DNA of 64,000 nt from NCBI GenBank assembly GCA_016592635.1, contig AP023240.1:1-64000 (forward strand), written 5' to 3'. The notes beneath the pieces are model-generated. The model did not search any database, was not told the DNA's origin, and was given only the letters and a program-made list of their open reading frames with translations. Position 1 is the stretch's first letter, and each line of letters opens with the position of its first letter. Positions 36,961 to 47,107 of this stretch are shown here, one piece after another. The translations under genes were made by a program, and so were the position numbers. This DNA comes from Methyloprofundus sp. (lineage in GTDB: Bacteria > Pseudomonadota > Gammaproteobacteria > Methylococcales > Methylomonadaceae).

Positions 36961-37545
36961 TTATTGAAAAATTGATTGTTGGTGTTGCAGGAAAAATAGC
37001 CCAGTGGTTTTTACCTTATTAACAATAGCGCGTGGGGTTATGGTTGCGCCAGTAAATTGCTCAAATATACCGCCATCGCGTTGTACCGCCCATTGCGATA
37101 AGAGCGTGTGTTGTAACGATTTGTGCTGAAAGCCTAAAATCCAGTCAGATTTCTTTAGTTCAATTTTATCACCTAAGCCAGGCGTTTCTTGATGACTTAA
37201 TACGCGCACTCCCATTACCTCACCCTTGATATTGATAGCGATTAATAATTGAATGTCACCATTGTAGCCTTGTGTCGTGCTAGTGCTAATGACTGCGGCG
37301 ACAGGCTGCCCTGCTTTTCTGGCGCGATAAATGGTGTAGCCATCTTGTTGGATAATATCATTGGCTAAATCATTATCATAACTGGCTTGTGGGAGTACTG
37401 CTTGCAGGTTTTGCAATAAAGCATTGCGTTTATTGGCAGCAATTTTATCTTTAGTGCCGTGGAATACTAGGGTGACTAAACCAATAATAACAAAAGAGAA
37501 TAGGCCGACTCTTAGTGCTGCATGAAAGGGGGATGAGCTTATCAT
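36961..37545 (-). CDS. rnfG: Rnf complex subunit G (FMN-carrying)
   Basis: 194 residues: one N-terminal membrane helix (about 11-30), then a periplasmic FMN-binding domain with VLSHQETPGLGDKIE and the flavinylation motif FTGATITPRAIVN, in which the second Thr of the S/T-G-A-T motif takes FMN through a phosphoester bond (ApbE-dependent). Overlaps rnfD by four bases (ATGA). Confidence 0.95.
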   Translation of the reverse strand: MISSSPFHAALRVGLFSFVIIGLVTLVFHGTKDKIAANKRNALLQNLQAVLPQASYDNDLANDIIQQDGYTIYRARKAGQPVAAVISTSTTQGYNGDIQLLIAINIKGEVMGVRVLSHQETPGLGDKIELKKSDWILGFQHKSLQHTLLSQWAVQRDGGIFEQFTGATITPRAIVNKVKTTGLFFLQHQQSIFQ

Positions 37546-38534
37546 AAGGGCTTATGTGCTGCTTTTGGACGTAGGTAATGATCAATGCTAGGCGCGCTCA
37601 GGTTGGCTAATAATACTGCAAAGGCAATTGCGTCAGGGTAGGCGGCCCAAGTGCGGATAATATAAATTAACACCCCAATCAGGAGTCCATAAACAAGTCG
37701 TCCTTTATTGCTGGTGGCAGCACTAACAGGATCGGTAGCAATAAAAAAAGCACCACACAAACTAGCACCTGAGAATAGATGCACTAATGGTGAACTAAAG
37801 TGGCTGGTATCTACAACATACATGATGCTTGCTGGTAGACAAAGCCCGCAAAGCACTGCAACGGGAATGTGCCAGCTGATGACTTTGCGGTATAACAACC
37901 AGAGACCACCTAATAAATAAGCGATAGATACCCATAGCAATGTATTAGTGCTGAAATTGATACCTGTGTTAGTGAGTGTATTATCTAAGCTGAGTTGGGT
38001 TTTATTGTAGTCTAAAATAGTGGCACTGCTAAGGCCGTCAAAGGCTTGCTGTGCAGTAAAAATAATTTTAAATACCTCGGTATAAGGCAGTGGGTTAAAG
38101 GGAGTTTGCCATGCGGTCATTTGTAACGGGAAGGAAATCAGCAAAAATACATAGGCAGCCATAGCAGGATTAAAAGGGTTGTAGCCTAAGCCGCCATAAA
38201 GTTGTTTAGCAATAATAATGGCAAATAAGCTGCCGCAGACGATGATCCACCAAGGGGCGATACTGGGAATGGCTAGAGCCAGTAATACTGCAGTAACGGT
38301 GGCACTTAAATCACGCAGATGAATTTTAATGGGACGTTTTCTTAAATATAGAATGCCAGCTTCAGCTAATAGTGCGGTAGTGCAGGCCAGTATTAACTGT
38401 ACCAATATGCTCATACCAAATAGCCAGTACATCACGGCTAATGCCGGCAATAATGCAAGTAATACTTGCAACATGACGCGGTTAACGGTGTTGCTGGCAG
38501 GAATGAATGGTGAGCTGGTGGTGGAGAATTGCAT
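37542..38534 (-). CDS. rnfD: Rnf complex subunit D (membrane, covalent FMN)
   Basis: 330 residues, nine to ten membrane helices, NqrB-like. Family blocks: GLGYNPFNPAMAAYVFLLISFP, DGLSSATIL (Thr172 in S-S-A-T is the likely FMN attachment), and FFIATDPVSAATSNKGRL. Starts 7 bp after rnfC. Confidence 0.95.
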   Translation of the reverse strand: MQFSTTSSPFIPASNTVNRVMLQVLLALLPALAVMYWLFGMSILVQLILACTTALLAEAGILYLRKRPIKIHLRDLSATVTAVLLALAIPSIAPWWIIVCGSLFAIIIAKQLYGGLGYNPFNPAMAAYVFLLISFPLQMTAWQTPFNPLPYTEVFKIIFTAQQAFDGLSSATILDYNKTQLSLDNTLTNTGINFSTNTLLWVSIAYLLGGLWLLYRKVISWHIPVAVLCGLCLPASIMYVVDTSHFSSPLVHLFSGASLCGAFFIATDPVSAATSNKGRLVYGLLIGVLIYIIRTWAAYPDAIAFAVLLANLSAPSIDHYLRPKAAHKPL

Positions 38535-38541
38535 GTTAAAG

Positions 38542-39996
38542 TTATTTTCTTTTGGCTAGGCTGGCAGCTTTCATTTTTTCAATTGCGGCTTTGCGTTTAG
38601 CTGCTTTGAGTTGCTGAGCCTGTTCGGCTTTTTGTTTACGTAATTGTTGTTGGGTATAGCGTTTTTTTGCCAAACTGGCTTGTGCGCTACGCTGTGCTTT
38701 GATAATAAGCTCACCTTTACTAGCGCGAAATGTTTGTACTAAAGGGATATGGCTAGGGCAAACTATATCGCAACAGCCGCATTCTATACAATCAAATAAT
38801 TGATAGTCTTGGCATTGCTCAGTTTGTCCTGCTCGGCTGTGCCAGTACAATTGTTGCGGTAGTAATTGCACAGGGCAAACATCAGCACAAGCACCACAAC
38901 GAATACAGGGCAAAGTAGCTTGTTGATCAGTTAGGTCGCTGGTTGTTAATGCCAGAATACAATTACTGGCTTTGGTGATCGCGATGTCATCACTGCCAAG
39001 TGCAATTCCCATCATGGAGCCACCCATGATAAGGCGTTGCACATCTTGAGTATAGCCGCCACATTGGGCAATGAGGTGTTTAATCGGTGTCCCAATTTTG
39101 GCACGTATATTTTTTGGCTGCTGAATGCCGCTGCCCGTGATGGTAATGATACGTTCAGTGAGTGGCTGGCCTTGTGCAATGGCTTGATAAACGGCGTATG
39201 CAGTGCCGACATTTTGGCAAATAAAGCCGTATTTAGCGGGCAGTGTTTGTGCAGGGATTTTTATGCCAGTTAATACTTGAATTAATTGTTTTTCACCGCC
39301 TGTTGGGTAAATGGCTGGCACGGTAGTAATTTCTACTACTGCTTGTTGGTTTGCTGTTGCTAATGCTTGTTGTGCTGCGGGCATATTGTCTTCAATGGCA
39401 ATAATGCAGCGTTCGGCAGCTAAAATGGTTTGTAAAATTAATGCACCTTGAATAAGCTGTTGCGCATGCTGCTGCATTAAGCTGGCATCACAACTGATAT
39501 GAGGTTCACATTCAGCACCATTAATGATTAAGGTATGAATAGGCTGTGTTGTGCGTAATTTCTGCGCAGTTGGGAAGCTGGCACCCCCTAGACCCACAAT
39601 ACCTGCTTGGTGAATTAATTCGCGTAGTTTGGTGGCTGCTACCTCTTGGTAAGGCTGGTGATAGCTCTCAGAAATGGCTGTATCAAGCCCGTCAGTATCA
39701 ATGATAATACAGTCATCGCTAAGTCCGGAAGGGTGTGCGATGAGGTGTGGATAAATAGCCGTGACAGTCCCTGAGCTGGTAGCATGGACAGGGGGAGTCA
39801 AATTATTATTGGCGGTAGCGATAATCTGCCCTTTAAGCACGTGTTCACCCACGCGCACAATGGGCTGTACATAGCTATCAGCACGTTGTAATAAGGGGTA
39901 AATAAGTTCCTTTGGTAGTGGTATATTTGTTATTACAGTGACTTGCTTATGCGCTGCTAAAGTAAGTCCACCCGAGAATTTCCACTGTTTAGTCAT
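38542..39996 (-). CDS. rnfC: Rnf complex subunit C (NADH-oxidising, Fe-S)
   Basis: 484 residues from the ATG at 39996, which overlaps the rnfB stop by eight bases; an upstream in-frame start (40050) would run into rnfB. N-terminal barrel-sandwich region ([14 protein letters not shown]), NADH/FMN Rossmann-like domain ([25 protein letters not shown]), SLBB-like region and two 4Fe-4S motifs ([28 protein letters not shown]). It ends in a short Lys/Ala-rich tail, much less than the long repeat tail of E. coli RsxC (740 residues). Confidence 0.95.
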   Translation of the reverse strand: MTKQWKFSGGLTLAAHKQVTVITNIPLPKELIYPLLQRADSYVQPIVRVGEHVLKGQIIATANNNLTPPVHATSSGTVTAIYPHLIAHPSGLSDDCIIIDTDGLDTAISESYHQPYQEVAATKLRELIHQAGIVGLGGASFPTAQKLRTTQPIHTLIINGAECEPHISCDASLMQQHAQQLIQGALILQTILAAERCIIAIEDNMPAAQQALATANQQAVVEITTVPAIYPTGGEKQLIQVLTGIKIPAQTLPAKYGFICQNVGTAYAVYQAIAQGQPLTERIITITGSGIQQPKNIRAKIGTPIKHLIAQCGGYTQDVQRLIMGGSMMGIALGSDDIAITKASNCILALTTSDLTDQQATLPCIRCGACADVCPVQLLPQQLYWHSRAGQTEQCQDYQLFDCIECGCCDIVCPSHIPLVQTFRASKGELIIKAQRSAQASLAKKRYTQQQLRKQKAEQAQQLKAAKRKAAIEKMKAASLAKRK

Positions 39997-40513
39997 ATTG
40001 AGCTGTCCATTGCCATTGGCTGAGTTTGGGTTGTATGGGCAGCATAACAATACAGTCTACCGGGCAAGGAGCGATACATAATTCACAGCCAGTGCATTCG
40101 GCACTGATGATGGTATGCATTTGTTTGGAGGCACCTAGAATAGCATCAACTGGGCACGGCGGTATGCACTTTACGCAGCCGATACAGTCTTGTTCAATAA
40201 TAAAGGCGACGGCGGGTGCTTTGGGAGTGCCAAAGTCTGCATTTAAAGGTTTTGCCGTTACCCCCAATAAATTAGCCAATGCGCTCACAGTGCTTGTACC
40301 ACCAGGAGGGCATTGATTAATATCAGCAGTACCGTTGGCGATAGCTTCTGCATAGGGGTGACAGCCTGGAAAGTTGCATTGGCCGCATTGGGTTTGTGGA
40401 AGTAATGTATCAATTTGCTCGACTAATGGATCGCTAGGTACTTTTAAGTACAGTGCGGCATAACCTAGCGCTAGCCCTAAAATGGCAAAAAAAACGGATA
40501 GTAACAACATCAA
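39989..40513 (-). CDS. rnfB: Rnf complex subunit B (ferredoxin-accepting)
   Basis: 174 residues: membrane helix at 4-24, Fe-S domain [16 protein letters not shown] with a fourth Cys in NQCPPGG, and two ferredoxin motifs [16 protein letters not shown] and [16 protein letters not shown]. Typical gammaproteobacterial RsxB/RnfB length. Overlaps rnfA by four bases. A longer RnfB paralogue lies at 8088-8972. Confidence 0.96.
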   Translation of the reverse strand: MMLLLSVFFAILGLALGYAALYLKVPSDPLVEQIDTLLPQTQCGQCNFPGCHPYAEAIANGTADINQCPPGGTSTVSALANLLGVTAKPLNADFGTPKAPAVAFIIEQDCIGCVKCIPPCPVDAILGASKQMHTIISAECTGCELCIAPCPVDCIVMLPIQPKLSQWQWTAQYD

Positions 40514-41085
40514 GCGAGGCCGATAAAGCCCATAAAGGCCATCGACATGATACCAGCAGTCACTAGCCCTATGGAGGCTCCTTGGAAGGGAGCAGGAACA
40601 TCGGCAGCATCAATACGCTCACGTAGTGCTGCAAAGAGCACTAAAACAAGGGTAAAGCCTAATGCGGTGGCTAGACCAAAGACTAGTGACTCTAGGAAAT
40701 TATGTTCAGCTTGGATATTTAACAGGGCAACACCTAATACTGCGCAATTAGTGGTAATTAAGGGTAAATACAGACCTAATAACCTGTGCAGTGTTGGGCT
40801 GCTTTTGTGCAAGATAATTTCGGTTAATTGCACTACACAAGCAATTAGTACAATAAAGCTGATGGTACGTAAATACTCTAGTTCGAAGGGGACTAGTAGG
40901 TATTGATAAAGTAGATAACTACTGACGGAGGCGAGTGTTAGCACAAAAGTGGTTGCTAAGCCCATGCCAATAGCTGAGTCTAGTTTGCGTGAAACCCCAA
41001 GAAACGGGCATAAACCTAAAAACTTTACTAGTACAAAATTATTAACTAATACAGTACTAATAAGTAAGAGGAGATAGTGTTTCAT
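40510..41085 (-). CDS. rnfA: Rnf complex subunit A (membrane)
   Basis: 191 residues, six membrane helices, NqrE-like: [19 protein letters not shown] start and [16 protein letters not shown], with the Cys pair that shares a 2Fe-2S centre with RnfE. First clear gene of rnfABCDGE. A G-A-G-G-A-G site (AGAGGAGATAG read on plus, its complement on minus) does not favour the ATG, so coupling with an upstream frame (41057-41191) is possible. Confidence 0.95.
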   Translation of the reverse strand: MKHYLLLLISTVLVNNFVLVKFLGLCPFLGVSRKLDSAIGMGLATTFVLTLASVSSYLLYQYLLVPFELEYLRTISFIVLIACVVQLTEIILHKSSPTLHRLLGLYLPLITTNCAVLGVALLNIQAEHNFLESLVFGLATALGFTLVLVLFAALRERIDAADVPAPFQGASIGLVTAGIMSMAFMGFIGLA

Positions 41086-41191
41086 GCAATTTATTCACGG
41101 TGGGCATAAGTACTAAAAAGCCAATCGATAACACGACTGTAGCAAAGACTGCTTGGCTATTTCTGTGTGCTTGTGCCCAATTATGTACCAT
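41057..41191 (-). CDS. Possible 44-residue membrane peptide ahead of rnfA
   Basis: An open frame [16 protein letters not shown]... with one hydrophobic stretch ([17 protein letters not shown]) lies between the pRiA4b-like gene and rnfA and overlaps rnfA by 29 bp in another frame. There is no ribosome site before the ATG. It could be a small Rnf-associated protein or chance. Confidence 0.25.
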   Translation of the reverse strand: MVHNWAQAHRNSQAVFATVVLSIGFLVLMPTVNKLHETLSPLTY

Positions 41192-41201
41192 AGAGTGGTG
41201 G

Positions 41202-41759
41202 TTATTGGCAGTGCTTAAATAATAACTGGTTAATTTTACGGCGATTTACGTATTCCGGGTCAAACCCAGAGCCTAATATCTCAGTCATTTCTGTATATTG
41301 TTCATGCTGAGGATCTGCCAGTATTTTTTGTAAGTCAGCATATCCCCAAATACCACCACAATCTTCTGGAGGGCAAGCACGTTTACTCATAGAGCAATAG
41401 GGTAGTTTTTCATGACTATCAATGGGTAGTATTTTCTCTAAAAGAATAAGGTGCATCCAGCCATCACCAAAATCGTATTCATAGCGGATGCTATCATGTT
41501 CAGTTGTCAGTAGTTGTGATAGCTTAATTTGGCTTTCATCTTTAACTTCTGAGTCAGCGGCAAGTTCTACCGGGCCATAGTATTCAAGTTCGCGGTTAAA
41601 AAACTGGTGCAAATGGGCATTGCTCCAGCCCATTGAAACCTGGATTGCTAAGTGCAAGGTGCCCAGTTTAATGTCGCTGGGAACAAGAACTCGTCGCCAA
41701 ATAGAAGGTTTGGTACCTTCTAAAGCTATTTTTAATTGATAAATAGTGGGTGAGGACAT
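41202..41759 (-). CDS. pRiA4b ORF-3-like family protein
   Basis: 185 residues with the conserved family pattern IYQLKIALEGTKPSIWRRV, LHLAIQVSMGWSNAHLHQF, YDFGDGWMHLI and CPPEDCGGIWGY. The family (plasmid pRiA4b ORF-3, PF07929) is widespread; its biochemical role is unknown. It begins 15 bp after metH on the same strand, so the two may be co-transcribed. Confidence 0.9.
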   Translation of the reverse strand: MSSPTIYQLKIALEGTKPSIWRRVLVPSDIKLGTLHLAIQVSMGWSNAHLHQFFNRELEYYGPVELAADSEVKDESQIKLSQLLTTEHDSIRYEYDFGDGWMHLILLEKILPIDSHEKLPYCSMSKRACPPEDCGGIWGYADLQKILADPQHEQYTEMTEILGSGFDPEYVNRRKINQLLFKHCQ

Positions 41760-41774
41760 GAGTTACTCCTGATT

Positions 41775-44700
41775 TTAGTGTAGATGAGTGGCTAGCCAGC
41801 GTTCAGCTTCTTCATTTGTGAGGCCTTTGCGTCGCGCATAATCTTCTAGCTGTTCAGTGGTAATTTTGCCGACATTAAAATACTGTGCATCTGGGTGGGC
41901 AAAGTACCAGCCACTCACGGCAGCCGTGGGGTACATGGCAAAACTATCTGTTAATTCAATGCTAGTATTCGCCTGTACGTCTAATAATGCAAATAATTTT
42001 GCTTTTTCAGTGTGGTCTGGGCATGCAGGGTAGCCAGGTGCTGGGCGAATGCCTTTGTAATTTTCTTTAATTAGTTCTTCATTGCTCATGGCTTCATCGT
42101 CAACGTAGCCCCAATGGTTTTGACGAACTTCAGAGTGCAAGTATTCGGCGAAGGCTTCTGCAAGTCTGTCTGCCAAGGCCTTGAGCATAATAGAATTGTA
42201 ATCATCATGGTCAGCTGCAAATTCGGCAAGTTTCTTTTCTATGCCTATGCCAGCAGTTACCGCAAAGCCACCAATATAGTCAGCCTGGCCATTTTCTACA
42301 GGTGCAATAAAGTCAGAGAGGCAGTAGTTAGGTCTGCCTGGTGCTTTCACATTTTGTTGACGTAAGTGATGCAGTACCTCCAGTTGTCCGCTGCGTGATT
42401 CATCTTGGTAAAGAATGATGTCGTCACCATCACTGTTGGCGGGGAAAAACCCAATCACTGCTTTAGCTTCCAGCCATTGTTCAGCAATAATTTTTTTAAG
42501 CATGATTTGCGCATCATCAAATAAATTACGTGCATGCTTGCCAACCAGTTCATCATCTAAAATTTTAGGGTAGCTACCTGCCAGTTCCCAAGTTTGGAAA
42601 AACGGTGACCAGTCAATATAATCAACTAACGTTGCTAATGGCAAATTATCAATAACTTCAATACCTAGTTTTTTGGGTGGTATTGGTTGGTGATTTTCGG
42701 CAGTAAATTTATTGGCACGCGCTGCGGTCAAGTCATGTTGTTTGGTCTTTGCTTTACGCCCTTTATGGCGTTCACGCACGGTGGCATATTCTTCTTTTAT
42801 CGCTGTAACATAGGCTGGTTTACGTTCTGCACTGAGTAAATTACTGGCAACACCTACTGCACGTGAGGCATCTTGTACATAGATAGTAGCGCCAGCTGAG
42901 TAGTTTTCTTCAATTTTAACCGCAGTATGTGCGCGTGAAGTGGTTGCTCCACCAATCATTAAAGGAATGGTGAAATTTTGACGTTGCATTTCTTTGGCAA
43001 CATGCACCATTTCTTCTAGTGATGGTGTAATCAGTCCGCTTAAGCCAATAATATCAACATTTTTTTCTTTAGCGACTTGTAGGATTTGCGGAGTAGGCAC
43101 CATAACGCCAATGTCGATAACTTCATAGTTATTACATTGTAAAACAACGCCGACAATATTTTTACCGATGTCATGTACATCGCCTTTCACGGTTGCCATT
43201 AATATTTTACCGTTACTTTTAATGCCGCCGTCTTTCTCGTCTTCCATAAAGGGCATTAGATAGGCAACCGATTTTTTCATGACCCGTGCTGATTTTACCA
43301 CTTGTGGTAAAAACATTTGTCCGGCACCAAATAAGTCGCCGACAACATTCATGCCATCCATTAATGGTCCTTCAATAACATGTAAGGTTTTTTCTGCCTG
43401 TAAACGAGCCTCTTCAGTATCTTCAATAATAAAATCAGTAATACCTTTAACTAGGGAATGTTCCAAGCGTTTATTAACAGGAAGTTTACGCCATTCTAAA
43501 TCTGCTTTTTTGTTAACGACAGCATCGCCACGATACTGTTCGGCAACCTCTAGTAATTTATCGGTACCATTATCAGTACGATTAAGCACGACATCTTCGA
43601 CAGCATTACGTAATTCATCGGGAATGTCAGCGTAGATAGCGAGTTGGCCAGCATTAACGATTCCCATGTCCATGCCTGCTTGGACAGCATGGTAGAGGAA
43701 TACGGCATGAATTGCCTCACGCACTAGGTTATTACCACGGAAGGAGAAAGAGACATTAGAGACTCCACCTGAAATCATCGCATGTGGGCAAGTGCGTTTA
43801 ATTTCACGAGTGGCTTCAATAAAATCGACGCCGTAGTTATTGTGTTCTTCAATGCCGGTAGCAATGGCAAAGATATTTGGGTCAAAAATAATATCTTCGG
43901 GCGGGAAGCCGACTTGTTTCACTAAAAGCTTATAAGCGCGTTGGCAAATTTCGACTTTTCTGGCAAAGGTATCGGCTTGGCCTTCAGTATCGAAAGCCAT
44001 GACAATGACAGCTGCGCCATAGCGGCGTACTAATTTTGCCTGCTGAATAAAGTTGGCTTCACCTTCTTTCATTGAGATGGAGTTAACGATGCCTTTACCT
44101 TGAATGCATTTTAGGCCAGCTTCAATAATATCCCATTTTGATGAATCAATCATAATGGGAACTTTAGAAATGTCAGGCTCGGAAGCAATGAGGTTAAGAA
44201 AGTGAACCATCGCTTCTTTTGATTCCAACATGCCTTCATCCATGTTGATATCTATAATCTGTGCGCCATTGATGACTTGTTCGCGCGCAACATCTAGTGC
44301 AGTATCGTAGTCTTCTTCAACGATTAGGCGTTTAAAACGAGCGGAACCTGTGACGTTGGTGCGTTCACCAACATTGACAAATAATGAGTCGGTGCCAATT
44401 GAAAAAGGTTCTAGGCCTGCTAGTTGGCAACGTGTTTCTATTGCAGGAATTTGGCGAGGTTGGTGTGGGCTGACTGCATCAATAATCGCTTTAATGTATT
44501 CAGGAGAGGTGCCGCAACACCCGCCAATAATATTTAAATAACCATTTTTTGCCCAGTCGGCAATTTCGGCTGCCATGTCTTCTGGTAATTCGTCATATTC
44601 ACCAAATTCATTAGGTAGGCCAGCGTTAGGGTGGGCAGAGATATGCGTGTCGACATGATCTGATAATTCTGCAACATATTGCCGCATTTCTTGCGCACCT

Positions 44701-45443
44701 AATGCGCAGTTAAAGCCAATAGAAATAGGCTCGATATGGCTGAGCGAATTCCAAAATGCGAGTGCAGTTTGCCCTGAAAGTGTGCGCCCTGAGGCATCAG
44801 TAATAGTGCCCGAGATCATCACTGGCAATTCGACGTTATGTTCTTGGAAGTACTGGTCTATGGCAAAGATAGCGGCTTTTGCATTCAGTGTATCAAATAC
44901 GGTTTCGATCAATAAAATATCGGTACCACCATCAACTAGGCCGCGTACAGCCTCGCTATAGGCTTCCACTAAGTGATCAAAACTGATATTACGAAATGCA
45001 GGTGCATTCACATCGGGTGACATGGATGCGGTTCTATTGGTGGGGCCTAAGGTGCCGGCAACAAAGCGTGGTTTAGCAGGGTTTTCTTGTGTTGCTTCTT
45101 CCGCTGCTTGTTTGGCAATTTTTGCGGATTCAAAATTAATTTCATAGGCTAATGACTCCATATTGTAATCAGCCATAGCGATGGTGGTCGCATTGAAGGT
45201 ATTGGTTTCAATAATGTCACAACCAACATCTAAATAAGCTTTATGGATAGCTTTAATAATGTCGGGCTGGGTCAGTGATAATAAATCATTATTGCCCTTT
45301 AGGTCTGATTCCCAGTCTTTAAAACGCTCACCTCTATAATCTTGTTCTTCAAGGCTATAGCCTTGAATCATTGTCCCCATTGCACCATCTAAAAATAAAA
45401 TTCGTTGGGCAAGTTGTTGGCGTAAAAAATCTTTTTTATTCAT
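41775..45443 (-). CDS. metH: Cobalamin-dependent methionine synthase
   Basis: Transfers methyl from 5-methyl-THF to homocysteine via cobalamin. About 1222 residues, as E. coli (1227). Domain order: homocysteine-binding barrel with DGAMGTMIQ and zinc ligands in NCALG and GGCCGTSP; pterin-binding barrel ([16 protein letters not shown]); cap plus B12 domain with [12 protein letters not shown] (lower-ligand His near residue 750) and [13 protein letters not shown]-dependent reactivation domain ([15 protein letters not shown]). I prefer the ATG at 45443 over the GTG at 45452; neither has a ribosome site. No cobalamin riboswitch was recognised in the short upstream gap. Confidence 0.97.
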   Translation of the reverse strand: MNKKDFLRQQLAQRILFLDGAMGTMIQGYSLEEQDYRGERFKDWESDLKGNNDLLSLTQPDIIKAIHKAYLDVGCDIIETNTFNATTIAMADYNMESLAYEINFESAKIAKQAAEEATQENPAKPRFVAGTLGPTNRTASMSPDVNAPAFRNISFDHLVEAYSEAVRGLVDGGTDILLIETVFDTLNAKAAIFAIDQYFQEHNVELPVMISGTITDASGRTLSGQTALAFWNSLSHIEPISIGFNCALGAQEMRQYVAELSDHVDTHISAHPNAGLPNEFGEYDELPEDMAAEIADWAKNGYLNIIGGCCGTSPEYIKAIIDAVSPHQPRQIPAIETRCQLAGLEPFSIGTDSLFVNVGERTNVTGSARFKRLIVEEDYDTALDVAREQVINGAQIIDINMDEGMLESKEAMVHFLNLIASEPDISKVPIMIDSSKWDIIEAGLKCIQGKGIVNSISMKEGEANFIQQAKLVRRYGAAVIVMAFDTEGQADTFARKVEICQRAYKLLVKQVGFPPEDIIFDPNIFAIATGIEEHNNYGVDFIEATREIKRTCPHAMISGGVSNVSFSFRGNNLVREAIHAVFLYHAVQAGMDMGIVNAGQLAIYADIPDELRNAVEDVVLNRTDNGTDKLLEVAEQYRGDAVVNKKADLEWRKLPVNKRLEHSLVKGITDFIIEDTEEARLQAEKTLHVIEGPLMDGMNVVGDLFGAGQMFLPQVVKSARVMKKSVAYLMPFMEDEKDGGIKSNGKILMATVKGDVHDIGKNIVGVVLQCNNYEVIDIGVMVPTPQILQVAKEKNVDIIGLSGLITPSLEEMVHVAKEMQRQNFTIPLMIGGATTSRAHTAVKIEENYSAGATIYVQDASRAVGVASNLLSAERKPAYVTAIKEEYATVRERHKGRKAKTKQHDLTAARANKFTAENHQPIPPKKLGIEVIDNLPLATLVDYIDWSPFFQTWELAGSYPKILDDELVGKHARNLFDDAQIMLKKIIAEQWLEAKAVIGFFPANSDGDDIILYQDESRSGQLEVLHHLRQQNVKAPGRPNYCLSDFIAPVENGQADYIGGFAVTAGIGIEKKLAEFAADHDDYNSIMLKALADRLAEAFAEYLHSEVRQNHWGYVDDEAMSNEELIKENYKGIRPAPGYPACPDHTEKAKLFALLDVQANTSIELTDSFAMYPTAAVSGWYFAHPDAQYFNVGKITTEQLEDYARRKGLTNEEAERWLATHLH

Positions 45444-45538
45444 AGAGGTCACTAAAAGGAGTTGCTATATAAAGCTGAACATGCTTTACTTGATTGCGAG
45501 TATATAATGATTTACTAATGTACTGACGGAGGTTAAAA

Positions 45539-45724
45539 ATGTCTAAACCTAGCCTTAAGCAGGTTATTCAAAGTGTGTTGGCAGCAGCGATTGGTGTACA
45601 AAGTAGAGCAAATCGACAAAGAGACTTTGAGCACGGCTCATTGTCAAGTTACTTAATTGTAGGTGCGATTGCGACAGTATTATTTGTACTGGTACTGGTT
45701 ACTATTATATCGTTTATTGTGTAG
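45539..45724 (+). CDS. DUF2970 small membrane protein
   Basis: 61 residues: SVLAAAIGVQSRANRQRDFEHG followed by one membrane helix (YLIVGAIATVLFVLVLVTII). This is the DUF2970 layout; function unknown. A strong GGAGGT lies 6 bp before the ATG. Divergent from metH. Confidence 0.85.
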   Translation: MSKPSLKQVIQSVLAAAIGVQSRANRQRDFEHGSLSSYLIVGAIATVLFVLVLVTIISFIV

Positions 45725-45739
45725 CTCTAAAATAAAAAA

Positions 45740-45761
45740 GCCCAAGCATTTATACTTGGGC
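45740..45761. terminator. Bidirectional terminator
   Basis: GCCCAAG (45740-45746) and CTTGGGC (45755-45761) with an 8-nt loop, flanked by a run of A on the left, so the T-run is best on the minus strand for the 45855-46277 gene; TTAATTT on the right serves the DUF2970 gene weakly. Confidence 0.75.
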
Positions 45762-45854
45762 TTAATTTAGGTGTCTGGAAATAAAAAAGCGTCCAATATT
45801 TGGGCAGAATTTTTGTTTTCAGGTGCCTTATTTAGGAGTATGGCTTTATATTGC

Positions 45855-46277
45855 TTAGTTTGTTTTGAAACTATTTGCAATACCAGTAAAGACTTCTTTT
45901 ATGCCACTAACAAGATTGCCGGCAGTAATTTCTTCTTTTAATATGTATTTTGTTCTTATTAAAGCAACTGACAATAAGCCCATAAATAATGGGAATATTT
46001 CAAATAGAACGCCTAGTACCGAGCCGAAAAAGCCATCTTGAATACCACCGCCATCTTTTCTATCGCCGACACTAGCTAAGTCGCGATCATACTCTCCGCC
46101 AACATCACTGCCAAGCCCATCAATAATAAAGATATTGATATTGTAAAATAGCGTTTGTACTGCAAAGAATAATATTGCTCCGCCAGCAGCCCAGAGTAGT
46201 ACTTGCCCTACTTTTGCTTGTTGTGCAGTTCGAAATACCCAAATTGCAACTAATATAGTTAACACTCCACCAAACAT
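45855..46277 (-). CDS. Membrane protein of unknown function
   Basis: 140 residues with three helices: VLTILVAIWVFRTAQQ, VLLWAAGGAILFFAVQTLFY and FFGSVLGVLFEIFPLFMGLLSVALIRT. Between the second and third is a polar loop (GSDVGGEYDRDLASVGDRKD). AAGGGGT precedes the ATG. Not recognised; its own promoter and the shared terminator suggest a single-gene unit. Confidence 0.65.
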   Translation of the reverse strand: MFGGVLTILVAIWVFRTAQQAKVGQVLLWAAGGAILFFAVQTLFYNINIFIIDGLGSDVGGEYDRDLASVGDRKDGGGIQDGFFGSVLGVLFEIFPLFMGLLSVALIRTKYILKEEITAGNLVSGIKEVFTGIANSFKTN

Positions 46278-46735
46278 ATTTGACCCCTTATTTTTGTATT
46301 GTTTTTATAGAAATTATGAAGAACTCAATATTTTACGCGATTTTATATATTATTTTCTGCATGTAAATCATTAAGAATTAATTATTGCTAATATACATAG
46401 TTAATGATTAATACTGAGTACTTTATAAGGCATTATAAACAGCTATACTTTGCTATGACAAATAATCCTCAAAATACATGCTATGTTTTTCTATATTTTG
46501 CCTTGGCTAGGTAGTGTTGGTTGTATTTAATTGAAGGAAATTGTTTGGTTGTAGATGTTTTAGTGGTGCATAAAGTTAATAATTTTTTAAAGTGTCAGTT
46601 TGTCATGCGTATCGTCGAGGAATTGTGCTTTTGAGTATTATTAGAGTGGGGTTTCTGTTATTTCTATTTGCTGCTGGTGCAAGTGTTTCAGGAATAAAAT
46701 CAACACCATCTCTGCGAAGGCAGGGCAACTAATTC
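46278..46735. other. AT-rich intergenic region
   Basis: About 460 bp between divergent genes. I see no credible frame; short runs such as GGAATTGTGCTTTTGAG carry no known motif. The right edge leads into the promoter of the 42-residue peptide. Confidence 0.4.
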
Positions 46736-46763
46736 TTGACTTCAATGCCACATCTAGTATTAT
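46736..46763 (+). promoter_or_regulatory. Sigma70-type promoter of the 42-residue peptide
   Basis: TTGACT at 46736-46741 and TATTAT at 46758-46763 with a 16-bp spacer: each box matches consensus at 5 of 6 positions. The start of transcription would be near 46770, giving a 5' leader of about 60 nt. Confidence 0.6.
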
Positions 46764-46832
46764 ATGAAGTTCATTTGCTGACATATCTATGGCAGTAATC
46801 AATTATAATAATCACAAGAAGGTAGGACACTC

Positions 46833-46961
46833 ATGGGTGCAATCTTAGATGTTACTGAAATGTTAAAAGAGCCTGCGGGCATGGCCGTTGCAGCAGTTGT
46901 TATCGCTGTAGGCTATTTCTTCGTAAAATGGGTTTTCGCTGAGCCTGAAGACGAAGAATAA
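46833..46961 (+). CDS. 42-residue single-span membrane peptide, unknown
   Basis: Short frame with a polar amphipathic N-terminus (MGAILDVTEMLKEPAG), one membrane helix (AVAAVVIAVGYFFVKWVF) and an acidic end (AEPEDEE). AAGGTAGG upstream, a good promoter 70 bp further up and a strong terminator 30 bp after the stop make a complete single-gene unit. The layout recalls small accessory subunits of membrane complexes, but I do not recognise it. Confidence 0.7.
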   Translation: MGAILDVTEMLKEPAGMAVAAVVIAVGYFFVKWVFAEPEDEE

Positions 46962-46992
46962 GTAATACGCTTTTTTAAGCAATTACTTGAAG

Positions 46993-47024
46993 GCCCGTTA
47001 GTTTTTAACTTACGGGCTTTTTTT
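46993..47024 (+). terminator. Intrinsic terminator after the 42-residue peptide
   Basis: GCCCGT (46993-46998) pairs with ACGGGC (47012-47017), extended by inner pairs, followed by seven T. Confidence 0.9.
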
Positions 47025-47107
47025 ATGTCTGTTGGTATGTGAATTTAGCCTATCTGGCCATATTCCATTATAATTTGTAGCATTTTTATCATACACGTGA
47101 GTATAAA

